DNA of 64,000 nt from Ruminococcus sp. 210702-SL.1.03 (GCF_020559915.1 NZ_JAJCLZ010000013.1:30779-94778), one strand, 5' to 3'; shown: positions 16,959-26,288, numbered from the stretch's first letter. Notes: generated from the sequence alone by a model not told the origin. A program made the numbers and translations.

Positions 16959-18005
16959 TTATGATATAAACATACAGTCACCAAACGAAAAGAAGCGGTA
17001 TTTCTCTTCCACCGCGATCTTGTAAGCGTTCATAGTATTCTCATACCCAAGAAATGCTGATACCAGCATTATGAGCGTGCTTTCAGGCAGATGGAAATTG
17101 GTTATAAGTCCGTCGAGCACTTTAAATTCAAATCCGGGGTAAATGAATATCTCTGTCCTGCCCTCGCATGAGATTATCTTGCCGTACTTTTGCGCCGCGG
17201 CTTCAAGGGTTCGGCAGCTTGTAGTGCCGACCGCGATAACTCGTCCGCCGCATGCTTTGGTTTCGTTTATCATTTTAGCCGTTTCTTCTGGTATCTCGTA
17301 ATGCTCGCTGTGCATCTTGTGGTCGAGCACTCTGTCCTCTTTTACAGGTCGGAACGTGCCAAGACCAACATGAAGTGTAACGTAGGCGATGTTTATACCA
17401 CGCTTTTGAATATCCGCTAGCATTTCCTTTGTAAAATGCAGACCCGCCGTAGGCGCTGCGGAAGAGCCTATCTCGTGCGAATATACAGTCTGATAACGTT
17501 CTTTATCTTCAAGCTTTTCAGTGATGTACGGCGGCAGCGGCATCTGACCTATCTCGTCGAGAACGCTGTAAATGTTGCCCTCCAAAACAGTGAATTTTGC
17601 AACGCGGTTGCCGTCTTCCAGAACGTCTGTTATTTCAGCTGTGAGCTTGCCCTCGCCGAATACGAACTTCGCGCCGACTTTCGCCTTCTTTCCGGGGCGG
17701 CAGAGTATTTCCCACTCTTCATTTCCGCGCTGTTCCAGCAGCAGAAACTCTATAAAGCTTCCCGTATCAGCACGCTTGCCGTAAATACGGGCAGGCAGTA
17801 CGCGCGAATCGTTCAGCACCAGCAGATCGCCCTCCTGCAAAAAATCGCAGAGGTCGTAGAAATGCGAGTGAACGCACTCCCCTGTTTTGCGGTCGATCTT
17901 CATCATGCGTGAAGCATTTCTCGGCTCTATCGGGTGCTGAGCTATAAGCTCTTTCGGCAGGTCGTACCAGAAATCAGATTTTGTCATGTTTTTTACATCA
18001 AGCAT
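16959..18005 (-). CDS. queA: S-adenosylmethionine:tRNA ribosyltransferase-isomerase
   Basis: A 348-residue cytoplasmic enzyme that moves the ribosyl part of SAM to preQ1 at position 34 of tRNA, giving epoxyqueuosine. The N-terminal YDLPKELIAQHPIEPR, the middle SSAAPTAGLHFTKEML with its Ala-Pro-Thr-Ala-Gly-Leu-His motif, HVGLGTFRPV and the C-terminal TNFHLPESTLIMLVSAF are all diagnostic, and the length is normal. AAGGAG precedes the ATG. Together with tgt it forms the late queuosine branch; the preQ1 synthesis genes are not in the window. Confidence 0.96.
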   Translation of the reverse strand: MLDVKNMTKSDFWYDLPKELIAQHPIEPRNASRMMKIDRKTGECVHSHFYDLCDFLQEGDLLVLNDSRVLPARIYGKRADTGSFIEFLLLEQRGNEEWEILCRPGKKAKVGAKFVFGEGKLTAEITDVLEDGNRVAKFTVLEGNIYSVLDEIGQMPLPPYITEKLEDKERYQTVYSHEIGSSAAPTAGLHFTKEMLADIQKRGINIAYVTLHVGLGTFRPVKEDRVLDHKMHSEHYEIPEETAKMINETKACGGRVIAVGTTSCRTLEAAAQKYGKIISCEGRTEIFIYPGFEFKVLDGLITNFHLPESTLIMLVSAFLGYENTMNAYKIAVEEKYRFFSFGDCMFIS

Positions 18006-18077
18006 CTTTATTCTCCTTATTATATGTATATACAGCGCTCAATTTACAAAAAATTAAAACTTTTTCGCTTTTGGCTA

Positions 18078-18106
18078 TTGACAACGCGTCAAATATCTGT
18101 TATTAT
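18078..18106 (+). promoter_or_regulatory. Promoter of the lysine biosynthesis operon
   Basis: TTGACA (18078-18083), 17-bp spacer, TATTAT (18101-18106), placing transcription start just before the lysine riboswitch. Confidence 0.75.
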
Positions 18107-18117
18107 TAAACAGAACA

Positions 18118-18303
18118 GATAGAGGTGCGGTAATGAATAGTACCTGACAGCAAAGTGTTTTTATCTTAAACGGTGTTTCCCCAAGCGCCGCGGCTGCTGT
18201 CAGCGAAAGGCTAAACCGCCGAAGCGTGCGTAAGGGGCGCATGGCTGACTGCAGGTCTAAGAGATATGCAGTTGTCATCATTACTTTATGGTGGAGTGCT
18301 ATC
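18118..18303 (+). promoter_or_regulatory. Lysine riboswitch (L-box)
   Basis: The closing helix P1 pairs GATAG (18118-18122) with CTATC (18299-18303). Conserved core elements appear in the expected order: AGAGGTGC, AGTAC, the internal AAAGGCTAAACCGCCGAAG region, ACTGCAGGTC with its partner ATGCAGTTG, and GGAGTGCTATC. The 186-base span matches the known aptamer. It precedes asd and dapA/dapB and is followed by a terminator (18343-18367), so lysine is expected to switch the operon off by transcription termination. Confidence 0.93.
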
Positions 18304-18342
18304 GGCATTATTTATGTCAACATTCTTATTATATTGTATGAT

Positions 18343-18367
18343 GGCCGGGTTTTCAACCGGTTTTTTT
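18343..18367 (+). terminator. Riboswitch expression-platform terminator
   Basis: GCCGGGTT/AACCGG stem-loop followed by seven T residues, about 40 bases after the aptamer and 87 bases before asd. Confidence 0.85.
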
Positions 18368-18453
18368 ATTGTTTCAATATTTTTTATGCTTTGTACATAA
18401 TTTTGACACACACGATATGCGTGCCGTGCAAAAGCAAATGAAAAGGAGTTTTT

Positions 18454-19539
18454 TTGATGAAGAAATTTAATGTAGGTATCATCGGCGCTACGGGCATGGT
18501 CGGTCAGAGATTTTCTCTGCTGCTCAGCGAACACCCTTGGTTCAACGTTGTTTGCGTTGCGGCTTCCTCCCGCTCGGCAGGCAAAAAGCTTAAAGACGCT
18601 ATCGGCAGCAAGTGGGCTATGACTCAGCCTATCCCTGAAGCCATCGGCGAGCTGACTGTTCTCGACGCTGAAAAAGATATAGAGAAGATAGCTTCTATGG
18701 TAGATTTCGTATTCTGCGCTGTAAATATGAAGAAAGACGAGATCAAGGCTCTGGAAGAAAAGTACGCTAAGGCTGAGTGCCCAGTGGTTTCCAATAACTC
18801 CGCTCACAGACATACTCCCGATGTTCCTATGGTGATCCCCGAGATCAACCCTGAGCATATCGAGATAATCCCTGCGCAGAGAAAGCGTCTTGGCACAAAA
18901 CGCGGATTTATCGCTGTTAAGTCTAATTGCTCGCTCCAGAGCTACGTTCCTGCTCTCACAGCGCTCATGGACGAATTCAAGGTCACTAAGGCCCTTACCT
19001 GCACCTATCAGGCTATTTCCGGTGCCGGTAAGACTTTTGAGACTATGCCCGAGATACTCGACAACGTTATCCCCTTCATCGGCGGCGAAGAAGAAAAGTC
19101 CGAGCAGGAGCCTCTTAAGATCTGGGGCAAGATCGAGGGCGACAAGATAGTTCCCGCTACCACTCCTAACATCACCGCTCAGTGCCTGAGAGTACCTGTT
19201 TCCGACGGTCACACTGCTGCTGTATTTGCTTCTTTCGAGAAGAAGCCTACTAAGGAGCAGATGCTTGAAGCATGGGCTAATTTCAAAGGCGTTCCTCAGG
19301 AGCTTGAGCTTCCATCCGCTCCTAAGCAGTTCCTGCACTATTTTGAGGAGGACAATCGTCCGCAGCCTAAGCTCGACAGAAACCTTGAAGGCGGCATGGC
19401 AGTATCTATCGGTCGTCTGCGCGAGGATACTCAGTATGATTACAAGTTCGTTTGCCTCTCTCACAATACTCTGAGAGGAGCTGCCGGCGGAGCTGTTCTG
19501 CTTGCAGAGCTGCTTGCTGCAAAGGGTTATTTTGATTAA
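18454..19539 (+). CDS. asd: Aspartate-semialdehyde dehydrogenase
   Basis: A 361-residue NADPH-dependent enzyme that reduces aspartyl phosphate to aspartate semialdehyde, the branch metabolite for lysine, threonine and methionine. Evidence: the N-terminal GATGMVGQRF nucleotide loop, the active-site Cys158 in KSNCSLQ, and RVPVSDGHTA with the catalytic His. The length and motif spelling fit the archaeal/fungal-type subgroup found in Clostridia. AAAGGAG precedes the ATG. First gene of the lysine-riboswitch operon. It uses mostly ATC for Ile, unlike several window neighbours, which suggests high expression. Confidence 0.95.
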   Translation: MMKKFNVGIIGATGMVGQRFSLLLSEHPWFNVVCVAASSRSAGKKLKDAIGSKWAMTQPIPEAIGELTVLDAEKDIEKIASMVDFVFCAVNMKKDEIKALEEKYAKAECPVVSNNSAHRHTPDVPMVIPEINPEHIEIIPAQRKRLGTKRGFIAVKSNCSLQSYVPALTALMDEFKVTKALTCTYQAISGAGKTFETMPEILDNVIPFIGGEEEKSEQEPLKIWGKIEGDKIVPATTPNITAQCLRVPVSDGHTAAVFASFEKKPTKEQMLEAWANFKGVPQELELPSAPKQFLHYFEEDNRPQPKLDRNLEGGMAVSIGRLREDTQYDYKFVCLSHNTLRGAAGGAVLLAELLAAKGYFD

Positions 19540-19541
19540 AA

Positions 19542-19997
19542 ATGAGCATTGAAATAAAAAAATGCGGCGCGGCGGAGTGCCCCGAGCTTTTTCAGATGAC
19601 GAAAGAGCTTATAGATTACCACGATATGAGCGATATTTTTACTCTTACCGAGCAGCGGCTGACTGAGCTTGTACTGAGCGGCGCTGTTCACAGCTATATC
19701 GCCTACGTTGATGGCAAGCCTGCTGCGCACATAAATTTCTTTTATAAGTACACGACCTTTACAGGCAGAAAGATTCTTTATCTTGAAGATCTGTACACCC
19801 GCAGCGAATTTCGCGGACACGGACTTGGCACCAAGATGTTTGATCTGCTGAAAAACATAGCTAAAGAAAATTACTGCGAGTCGATAGAGTGGAAATGTGC
19901 TAAGTTCAACGAGAGCGGGAAACGCTTTTACGAACGCATCGGCGCACGGACAGAACAGGTCTGGGATACATATACTATTGAAAGAAAAGATTTTTGA
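19542..19997 (+). CDS. GNAT-family N-acetyltransferase
   Basis: A 151-residue cytoplasmic acetyltransferase. The acetyl-CoA pyrophosphate loop is visible as RSEFRGHGLGTKMF, preceded by ILYLEDLYT and followed by NESGKRFYERIGAR, a pattern close to diamine-type N-acetyltransferases. It starts 2 bases after the asd stop codon and ends 28 bases before dapA, so it is inside the lysine riboswitch operon. It is not a hexapeptide-repeat acyltransferase of the DapD/DapH kind, so its link to lysine synthesis is open; it may act on lysine, a polyamine or an unrelated amine. Confidence 0.85.
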   Translation: MSIEIKKCGAAECPELFQMTKELIDYHDMSDIFTLTEQRLTELVLSGAVHSYIAYVDGKPAAHINFFYKYTTFTGRKILYLEDLYTRSEFRGHGLGTKMFDLLKNIAKENYCESIEWKCAKFNESGKRFYERIGARTEQVWDTYTIERKDF

Positions 19998-20025
19998 CCT
20001 TTGACTTGAAAGGAGTCGGAGTCTG

Positions 20026-20925
20026 ATGAAAAAGACTATTTTTACAGGCGCTGGCGTAGCTATCGCCACACCTATGACCGAGAGCGGAGAGATCAATTTC
20101 GACGAGCTCGGCAGACTTATAGAGTTTAATATTGAAAACGGCACAGACGCTATCATCATCTGCGGTACTACCGGCGAAAGCGCTACCATGACCGACGAAG
20201 AGCACGTTGCCTGCATAAAGTACGCGGTAGAAAAGACTGCGGGCAGGATCCCTGTTATCGCGGGCACCGGTTCTAATCACACAAGCTACGCTGTAAATCT
20301 TTCTAAGGAAGCTGAAAAGCTTGGAGCTGACGCTCTGCTTTGCGTTACCCCTTACTACAACAAGGCTTCGCAGAAGGGTCTTATCAAGCACTTTACCGCT
20401 GTTGCTGAGGCTGTTGACCTGCCGATAATCCTTTACAACGTTCCTTCGAGAACAGGCGTGAACATTGCCGTTGAAACTATGAAGGAGCTTTCTAAGCTGG
20501 ACAACATCGTGGCAGTAAAGGAAGCTTCCGGCAATATCAGCCAGGTAGCTAAGATCAAGCAAGCTTGCGGCGACGCGCTGGATATTTACTCGGGCAACGA
20601 TGATCAGATTATTCCGATAATGTCGCTTGGCGGCAAAGGCGTTATCTCCGTCCTCTCTAACTGCTGTCCTAAGGAAACACATGAGATCTGCGCGCTTTGT
20701 ATGGAAGAAAAGTACTCCGAAGCACGCGAGATAGCTATGAAGACCCTGCCTTTTGCAAACGCGCTTTTCAGCGACGTAAACCCCATTCCTGTAAAGCAGG
20801 CGCTTAATTACATGGGCTTCAAGGCCGGCTCCTGCCGTCTGCCCCTTTGCGATATGAGCGATGAAGCCGCCGCAAAACTGAAAGCAGAAATGGAAAAGCT
20901 CGGACTGGTAAACAGCATCAAGTAA
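20026..20925 (+). CDS. dapA: 4-hydroxy-tetrahydrodipicolinate synthase
   Basis: A 299-residue TIM-barrel aldolase that condenses pyruvate with aspartate semialdehyde, the first lysine-specific step. Signature elements: GTTGES near residue 46, TPYYNKASQKGL, YNVPSRTGVN and the Schiff-base Lys in VAVKEASG. AAAGGAG lies before the ATG. Third gene of the riboswitch operon. A terminator-like hairpin follows, before dapB. Confidence 0.96.
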   Translation: MKKTIFTGAGVAIATPMTESGEINFDELGRLIEFNIENGTDAIIICGTTGESATMTDEEHVACIKYAVEKTAGRIPVIAGTGSNHTSYAVNLSKEAEKLGADALLCVTPYYNKASQKGLIKHFTAVAEAVDLPIILYNVPSRTGVNIAVETMKELSKLDNIVAVKEASGNISQVAKIKQACGDALDIYSGNDDQIIPIMSLGGKGVISVLSNCCPKETHEICALCMEEKYSEAREIAMKTLPFANALFSDVNPIPVKQALNYMGFKAGSCRLPLCDMSDEAAAKLKAEMEKLGLVNSIK

Positions 20926-20932
20926 AAAAGAT

Positions 20933-20961
20933 AAAGGCGGATAAAAACATCCGCCTTTTTT
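20933..20961 (+). terminator. Intrinsic terminator between dapA and dapB
   Basis: AAAGGCGGAT pairs with ATCCGCCTTT around a 6-base loop, followed by T residues. dapB has its own ribosome binding site 15 bases later but no clear promoter, so this is probably a partial terminator. Confidence 0.75.
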
Positions 20962-20978
20962 GAAAGGAAGTTAATATC

Positions 20979-21737
20979 ATGACAAACATCGCAATATGCG
21001 GAGCTTCTGGAAAAATGGGCAAGGTCATCGCTGATATAATCACCGGCAGAGATGACTGCAAGGTAGTCGGCGGTATAGATAAAGTCGCTGACAGTGGCGC
21101 TGACTTCCCTATCGTAGCCACAGCGGCCGAGCTTCCCGTAAAGCCCGAAGTTATAATCGACTTTTCGCACCCATCTACTCTTGATGGTCTGCTTGATTAC
21201 TGCCAGACCAACGGCGTGCCCATAGTTATCGCGACCACGGGTTACAGCGAAGAGCAGATAGCTAAAATAAAGAAAGCGGCTGAGTTGATACCCGTATTCT
21301 TTACGTTCAATATGTCGCTCGGCATCAATCTTCTTGCTGAACTTGCTAAAAAGGCGGCGGCTGTTCTCGAAGGTCAGTTCGATATTGAGATAATCGAGAA
21401 ACATCATAATCAGAAGATCGACGCCCCCAGCGGCACAGCTATCATGCTCGGCAACGCTATCAACGAAGTGCTCGAGCAGAAATGCGAGTACGTTTACGAT
21501 CGTCACTCGGTACGCGCAAAGAGAAGCAAGACCGAGATAGGTATGCACTCGGTACGCGGCGGCACGATCGTCGGCGAGCACGAGATAATCTTTGCCGGCA
21601 GAGATGAAGTCATCTCCCTCAAGCATGAGGCTCACTCAAAGAGTGTTTTCGCAGTAGGTTCTGTAAACGCCGCAGTTTTCCTCAAAAATAAGGAGCACGG
21701 TCTTTTCGAGATGGGCGATATGCTCGCGGAAGTTTGA
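20979..21737 (+). CDS. dapB: 4-hydroxy-tetrahydrodipicolinate reductase
   Basis: A 252-residue NAD(P)H-dependent reductase, second lysine-specific step. The N-terminal GASGKMGKVI loop, VIDFSHP, ATTGYS and the substrate-binding EKHHNQKIDAPSGTA with its catalytic His pair are present. AAAGGAAG precedes the ATG. Last gene of the riboswitch operon, with a strong terminator after it. Later genes of the pathway are not in the window. Confidence 0.96.
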   Translation: MTNIAICGASGKMGKVIADIITGRDDCKVVGGIDKVADSGADFPIVATAAELPVKPEVIIDFSHPSTLDGLLDYCQTNGVPIVIATTGYSEEQIAKIKKAAELIPVFFTFNMSLGINLLAELAKKAAAVLEGQFDIEIIEKHHNQKIDAPSGTAIMLGNAINEVLEQKCEYVYDRHSVRAKRSKTEIGMHSVRGGTIVGEHEIIFAGRDEVISLKHEAHSKSVFAVGSVNAAVFLKNKEHGLFEMGDMLAEV

Positions 21738-21756
21738 TACAAAACCGTATATAAAG

Positions 21757-21798
21757 CAAAAGCTTGCAGTCCGTTTTATTGGACTACAAGCTTTTTTT
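21757..21798. terminator. Terminator of dapB, overlapping the end of the transglutaminase gene
   Basis: A 15-base stem with one mismatch (AAAAGCTTG-C-AGTCC against GGACT-A-CAAGCTTTT) followed by T residues. The convergent transglutaminase gene ends inside the T run. Confidence 0.8.
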
Positions 21799-23974
21799 AT
21801 TTCTTGCTCTTAGGTTGTTTTCTTAGGAATTTGTAGCTCTTTTTGTATTCGTCATACGCCTCATCAAACTCAGCTTTGTTAGGCAAATATCCGCCGTAAC
21901 AGGTCTTTTCAAACAGCGCAAACAGCTTATCCAGCGAAACTCCGCGGTTTTGCGAGATGTATTCGCTCAGCATTTCCGGCGTGTACGAAGAGTAATTTTG
22001 CTGAGATGAGAAGTTTACTAGCTTCATCACATTCGCGTAAAGCGCCAGCGTTTGCTTGTCGGGCGATTTGAAATGCAGACGAATGCGGAAGAAGCGCTCA
22101 ACTATCCTGTCAAGCAGAACTATGAAGATCACTACGAATACGACCGCGATAAGTATCAGCGACCTGCCAAGTATGCTCACGAATGCCGCGGTGTCGAAGC
22201 CATTGTCCTGCTGAATATTGCGGTAGTCGGAAACGGTGGGGTCGAACGTCAGCCAGCCCACGCCCGAGATGTATACCTCTACAAAAGCGTGCGCATACGA
22301 ATCGCGGATAACATATCTGTCGCCCGTCTTTTCAAACGCAGCGTAGCCCTCTACATACCGCGCAGGCAGACCCACGGCGCGCGCCATGAGCGTCATAGCT
22401 GTAGCGTAGCTGGAGCATACGCCAGTTTTGCTATCAAACAGAAAATATTCTATCGACTCATCATCGGGAACGTAATCTATGTCGTAAACAAAGCCGTTGT
22501 TCTCAAAATAGCTTTCAAGCGCCTCTGCTTTTGCCATATCTCCGTGAAGCCCCTCAGTTATCTCGTTAGCAAGGTCAGCTACTTTACTATCCACAATATC
22601 ATTATCCATTGAAATATACCTTGACGAATTGTAATAATCATTGAGGAAATTTGCATCGTAAACGTCGCTGTCCCATATAAGCTGCTCCAAGTCAGACCTA
22701 TCCATATCTAGCTGCTGGGCATAAAGATAAAGAGAATCAGACTGCTCAAGGAAAACAAAATTTTCATCTATACCCTGCGAGTTTTCTCGGCGGTTCATAT
22801 TTCGATAGATCTCACCGTGGCTGTATTTAACATATCCGCGCTCAGTACCTGAGGATTCGTCGGCGATAGTGTTGAGCGGCGATGGCAGATATATCGGGTT
22901 GAACCCATCGTCCGTAATGCTGCCGTTCACCCTCGGCGCAAGCGCAGTTTCGGGGTCTGCACCGTTCAGATCAACGCCGCTGTCCTTATACTTCTTCATT
23001 TGCGCCAATATGTCGTCCGTCATATACTCGGGCGTGCTCTGATAATACGGCATACCGTAAAGATCATCGGTGTCCATCTGCCAAACGTCGCCGTCAAAAT
23101 AATCATATGCCTGCCGCCGCAGATAATATATGTCCTTATCGCCGTCAGTTTGGAAATAGAAAAGCGGGTCGCCCGTATATCCGTTGCCGCCGTAGCGCTT
23201 TGAAGATGAGTTTGAAACGCTCTCGCCGTTGCCCGCGCCCGTCGCGTTTGCGGGAACGTAATCAAAATAATTTGAGTTGCGCTCCAATTTCGACTGATAG
23301 TCTGGCTTGTTTATCAGCATGGTAACAGCGCCCGTCAGCGATATAAAAAGCGCCATCGAGATGATGTACGAGCGGTTTACGACTACCTTGCCCGCCTTTT
23401 CGCGCGGCTGAGCGGGGTCTATCCTGCGGTTGTGCACCATAACGGCAAGGTAGAGCGTTATGATGATGGTAACGAGCGCTTCGGGTATTTCCTCAGCGCG
23501 CTTTGCATATATCACAAATGGAAATAGTATGCATAGCATTACGCCAAGACTTCGGTAGCGCACGCGAGTGAAGTAGTAAAGTATGGATATTACAAAAAAA
23601 CCGCCGAGCAGAAATACGCTGTTCAGGTAAAACGGGCTGTAAGAATAGTTGCCGTCCTCGCCGTAAAACCATGTTATTATCGAGCCGTAGCCGTTCTGAT
23701 AGCCCGCACCCATCAGTGCCATAGAGATAACGCCAAAGACTACCAGCATGAAAAAGTAGATCAGCCCGCCCGCTGTCTTTATCTTTTTGATTCGGTCAAA
23801 CAGGCTGAAAAGCGCGTATTCGGCGACTAAGAATATCACAGAATAAAGCAGCGCCAGCGGTCTGTACAGCGCGTAAACTACGGCGAAACATACGGTGGCA
23901 CCCAACAGCGCAGGACAGATGTATTCTGTTAATTTTGTGAGTAAATCATTACGTTTTATAGTCATTATTTTCAC
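21797..23974 (-). CDS. Membrane-anchored transglutaminase-like protein
   Basis: A 725-residue integral membrane protein. The first 230 residues contain about six hydrophobic segments, followed by a long extracytoplasmic part with a transglutaminase-like core: Cys in GVCSSYATAM, His in DSYAHAFVEVY and Asp in WLTFDPT, the usual catalytic triad. A further hydrophobic segment (SLILIAVVFVVIFIVLL) and a DUF4129-like cytoplasmic tail follow. It is the third gene of a MoxR/DUF58/transglutaminase operon, 3 bases after the DUF58 gene. The operon type is widespread and its role is thought to involve envelope or protein maturation; the substrate is unknown. Confidence 0.9.
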   Translation of the reverse strand: MKIMTIKRNDLLTKLTEYICPALLGATVCFAVVYALYRPLALLYSVIFLVAEYALFSLFDRIKKIKTAGGLIYFFMLVVFGVISMALMGAGYQNGYGSIITWFYGEDGNYSYSPFYLNSVFLLGGFFVISILYYFTRVRYRSLGVMLCILFPFVIYAKRAEEIPEALVTIIITLYLAVMVHNRRIDPAQPREKAGKVVVNRSYIISMALFISLTGAVTMLINKPDYQSKLERNSNYFDYVPANATGAGNGESVSNSSSKRYGGNGYTGDPLFYFQTDGDKDIYYLRRQAYDYFDGDVWQMDTDDLYGMPYYQSTPEYMTDDILAQMKKYKDSGVDLNGADPETALAPRVNGSITDDGFNPIYLPSPLNTIADESSGTERGYVKYSHGEIYRNMNRRENSQGIDENFVFLEQSDSLYLYAQQLDMDRSDLEQLIWDSDVYDANFLNDYYNSSRYISMDNDIVDSKVADLANEITEGLHGDMAKAEALESYFENNGFVYDIDYVPDDESIEYFLFDSKTGVCSSYATAMTLMARAVGLPARYVEGYAAFEKTGDRYVIRDSYAHAFVEVYISGVGWLTFDPTVSDYRNIQQDNGFDTAAFVSILGRSLILIAVVFVVIFIVLLDRIVERFFRIRLHFKSPDKQTLALYANVMKLVNFSSQQNYSSYTPEMLSEYISQNRGVSLDKLFALFEKTCYGGYLPNKAEFDEAYDEYKKSYKFLRKQPKSKK

Positions 23975-23977
23975 CGA

Positions 23978-25162
23978 TCAATGTTTCTTTTGCTTTAATT
24001 CAAATTCAGAATTTATTATCCATATATTTGATGATATATCTATAAGCTCGGCGCATTCCGCCGAGATAAGCATAGCGTTCGGAAAATGCGCAGTTATGTC
24101 GGAAGCCGAGGCGTAGTTGTCTGCGCAAGCCGCCGTGAAGCAGATAGGCGTTTTGCCCGAACTTGCTATCTCGGGCGGCACAGTCTGCGGCGGTGTGTGC
24201 GGAGTGTAGTCGGAAAAGCTCTCCTGCAAAGTGTAAACGTCCGCCATGGTGTGAATGTCCGTTCTCAGCCACATTCCGCCGCTGTAACGAAAAAAGCTAG
24301 CTTCCCTGCCGTCGCGCACAAGCATCGACATCATCGCGAGCGCGCCCTCTATGACGTTATCGCGCACCGTTAGCACATACTCGCTCTCCTCGATCTGCGG
24401 ACAGTCGAGAAAGAAAAGCTGACCCGCCGCGCTGACCTTTTCGTCAAGGCGCACCATGTAAATATCTCGCTTGGAAGAAAGCTTCCAGTTTATCTTTTTG
24501 ATAGGGTCGCCGGGGTAATACTGGCGGTGCTCATAGCCCGGAACGCCCGTAGCGCCTACCGCTATTTCGTCCGATTCTTCCTCTTCATCGTCGTCATCGG
24601 CGGCGAACTGTGAAACTGTTTTCAAAAGCTCGGGCTGCATACCCGTGTCGGGAATGTTCGGATATACCGAAACTTTCGCCTTTAGCAGGTCGGCGTTTGC
24701 CGTTGCAAACGGCAAAGAAAATGAGAGTATCCCCAAAAAATCAGACAGCCGCACGTTTGTAAGGCTGACCTCCGCCGCGCCCGAGTGCACGGCTTTCATA
24801 GAGATAGGGATAGTCGTTACCTCTTTGCCCGCCACCGAGCCGCTGTATACGCTTTCGCCCTCGAATTTGAGGTGCGGCGTGCAGTCAGCTTTTATCTTAA
24901 CGACCGGCGCAGGAATAATAATGTTTTTGCTGATGTTTACATTAAGCAAAAAAATGTCGCCCTTGCCGAGCAGGTCGCGGCTCAGCGAGATCTCAACTTT
25001 GAGAAACCTGCGCACTACCAGCGTAACGGCGAGCGAGATAACAAAAGCGCATATCATCGTGGCGGTGAGTATTATGCCCGCCGTGCCGTCTATAAAGTAC
25101 GCGACCATCACCGTTATGCAGATACAGCCGATGTACCCCAGCAGATTTTTTACTGTTTTCAT
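23978..25162 (-). CDS. DUF58 domain membrane protein
   Basis: A 394-residue protein with two hydrophobic segments near the N-terminus (about 8-45) and the DUF58 signature YPGDPIKKINWKLSSKRDIYMVRLDEK in the middle, a von Willebrand A-like region. It partners with MoxR ATPases in many bacteria. Gene order MoxR, DUF58, transglutaminase with gaps of 10 and 3 bases supports a single operon and a joint complex at the membrane. A run of Asp/Glu (residues around 190) is unusually acidic. Confidence 0.9.
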   Translation of the reverse strand: MKTVKNLLGYIGCICITVMVAYFIDGTAGIILTATMICAFVISLAVTLVVRRFLKVEISLSRDLLGKGDIFLLNVNISKNIIIPAPVVKIKADCTPHLKFEGESVYSGSVAGKEVTTIPISMKAVHSGAAEVSLTNVRLSDFLGILSFSLPFATANADLLKAKVSVYPNIPDTGMQPELLKTVSQFAADDDDEEEESDEIAVGATGVPGYEHRQYYPGDPIKKINWKLSSKRDIYMVRLDEKVSAAGQLFFLDCPQIEESEYVLTVRDNVIEGALAMMSMLVRDGREASFFRYSGGMWLRTDIHTMADVYTLQESFSDYTPHTPPQTVPPEIASSGKTPICFTAACADNYASASDITAHFPNAMLISAECAELIDISSNIWIINSEFELKQKKH

Positions 25163-25172
25163 ACGGCGCTCC

Positions 25173-26105
25173 TTATTCTATCGGAACTGCCACGGTAGAA
25201 GCCGCCTGCTCCATAGCCGCGGCGGGGTCGCCGCCGTATACCGATTTTCCCTTTGGCGAGAGCATAAGTCTGTGTGAAAGCACACATGATGTCATAGCGC
25301 GCACGTCGTCAGGCACAACATAATCCCTGCCGTTGATATAGGCGTACGCCTTTGAAGCCTTTAAAAGGGCTATACCCGCGCGCGGAGAAGCGCCGAGTTT
25401 TATAAATTCAGAGCTGCGGCTTGCGTTTAGCAGGTCAACTATATATTTCTTGATATTTTCGGTGCATCTCACCTGCTTTACAGCCGCGATGTGCGCGTTC
25501 ACGTCCTCGACAGACATTACTGCGCTGAGCTTTTCAGTAAACGCAGGCTGCTCTGAGCGGGTGATTATGTCCAGCTCTTCTTCGGCAGAGGGGTAGCCCA
25601 TGGAAATTTTCATAAGAAATCTGTCCATCTGCGCCTCGGGAAGATGATACGTTCCGTAAGTTTCAACGGGGTTCTGCGTGGCAAGTACCATAAATGGCGA
25701 CGGTAACTGCATGGTCTTTCCGTCGAGCGAGACCTGGTGCTCTTCCATGACCTCCAGCAGCGAGGACTGCGCCTTAGGGGAAGCACGGTTTATCTCGTCG
25801 GCGAGCAGAAAGTTGCACATAGCCGCGCCCTGCTTGTACTCCATCTGGCGCGTCTGCGGGTCTATCATCGAAAAGCCCACGATGTCAGAGGGCATGATGT
25901 CGGGCGTGAGCTGTATGCGGTTGAATTTTCCGTCAACAGAGTTCGCCAACGCGGATACCAAGCGCGTTTTTCCGACGCCGGGCACGTCCTCGATAAGTAT
26001 ATGACCCTCGGCAAGAACAGCGCAAACGACCTTGATTATCGAATCGCGCTTGCCGACGATTATTTTTTCGATGTTCTCGATCAGTGAATTTATCTGAGTA
26101 TTCAT
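25173..26105 (-). CDS. MoxR-family AAA+ ATPase
   Basis: A 310-residue AAA+ ATPase of the MoxR type. Walker A is VPGVGKTRL, Walker B is FLLADEINRASPKAQSSLLE, sensor 1 is ATQNPVE, and the C-terminal lid carries SPRAGIALLKASKAYA. Such proteins act as chaperone-like remodelers for the co-encoded DUF58 protein. First gene of the operon; the ribosome binding site AAGGAG precedes its ATG, and a weak TTGACT/TATAAT pair with a 19-bp spacer lies 40-70 bases upstream. Confidence 0.93.
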   Translation of the reverse strand: MNTQINSLIENIEKIIVGKRDSIIKVVCAVLAEGHILIEDVPGVGKTRLVSALANSVDGKFNRIQLTPDIMPSDIVGFSMIDPQTRQMEYKQGAAMCNFLLADEINRASPKAQSSLLEVMEEHQVSLDGKTMQLPSPFMVLATQNPVETYGTYHLPEAQMDRFLMKISMGYPSAEEELDIITRSEQPAFTEKLSAVMSVEDVNAHIAAVKQVRCTENIKKYIVDLLNASRSSEFIKLGASPRAGIALLKASKAYAYINGRDYVVPDDVRAMTSCVLSHRLMLSPKGKSVYGGDPAAAMEQAASTVAVPIE

Positions 26106-26259
26106 GGAAACTGATTCTCCTTTTTTATTCGTTATAACTAATTATAACACATGAAGCAGACTTCAAGTCAATAGTAAGTTGCATAATTTACATTTTCTTA
26201 ATAATATATCGCATTTATATGTACAAAATATGTAATTTCAGTTTTTTTCGGCGTTATAC

Positions 26260-26288
26260 TTGCAATTCCGCGCAAAATATTGTATAAT
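26260..26288 (+). promoter_or_regulatory. Sigma-A promoter of the small-gene operon
   Basis: TTGCAA (26260-26265), 17-bp spacer, TATAAT (26283-26288), 35 bases before the start codon at 26324. Confidence 0.7.

Noticed and set aside
18286-19464. 392-residue minus-strand frame
   Set aside because: Shadow of asd and the riboswitch region without any recognisable motif.
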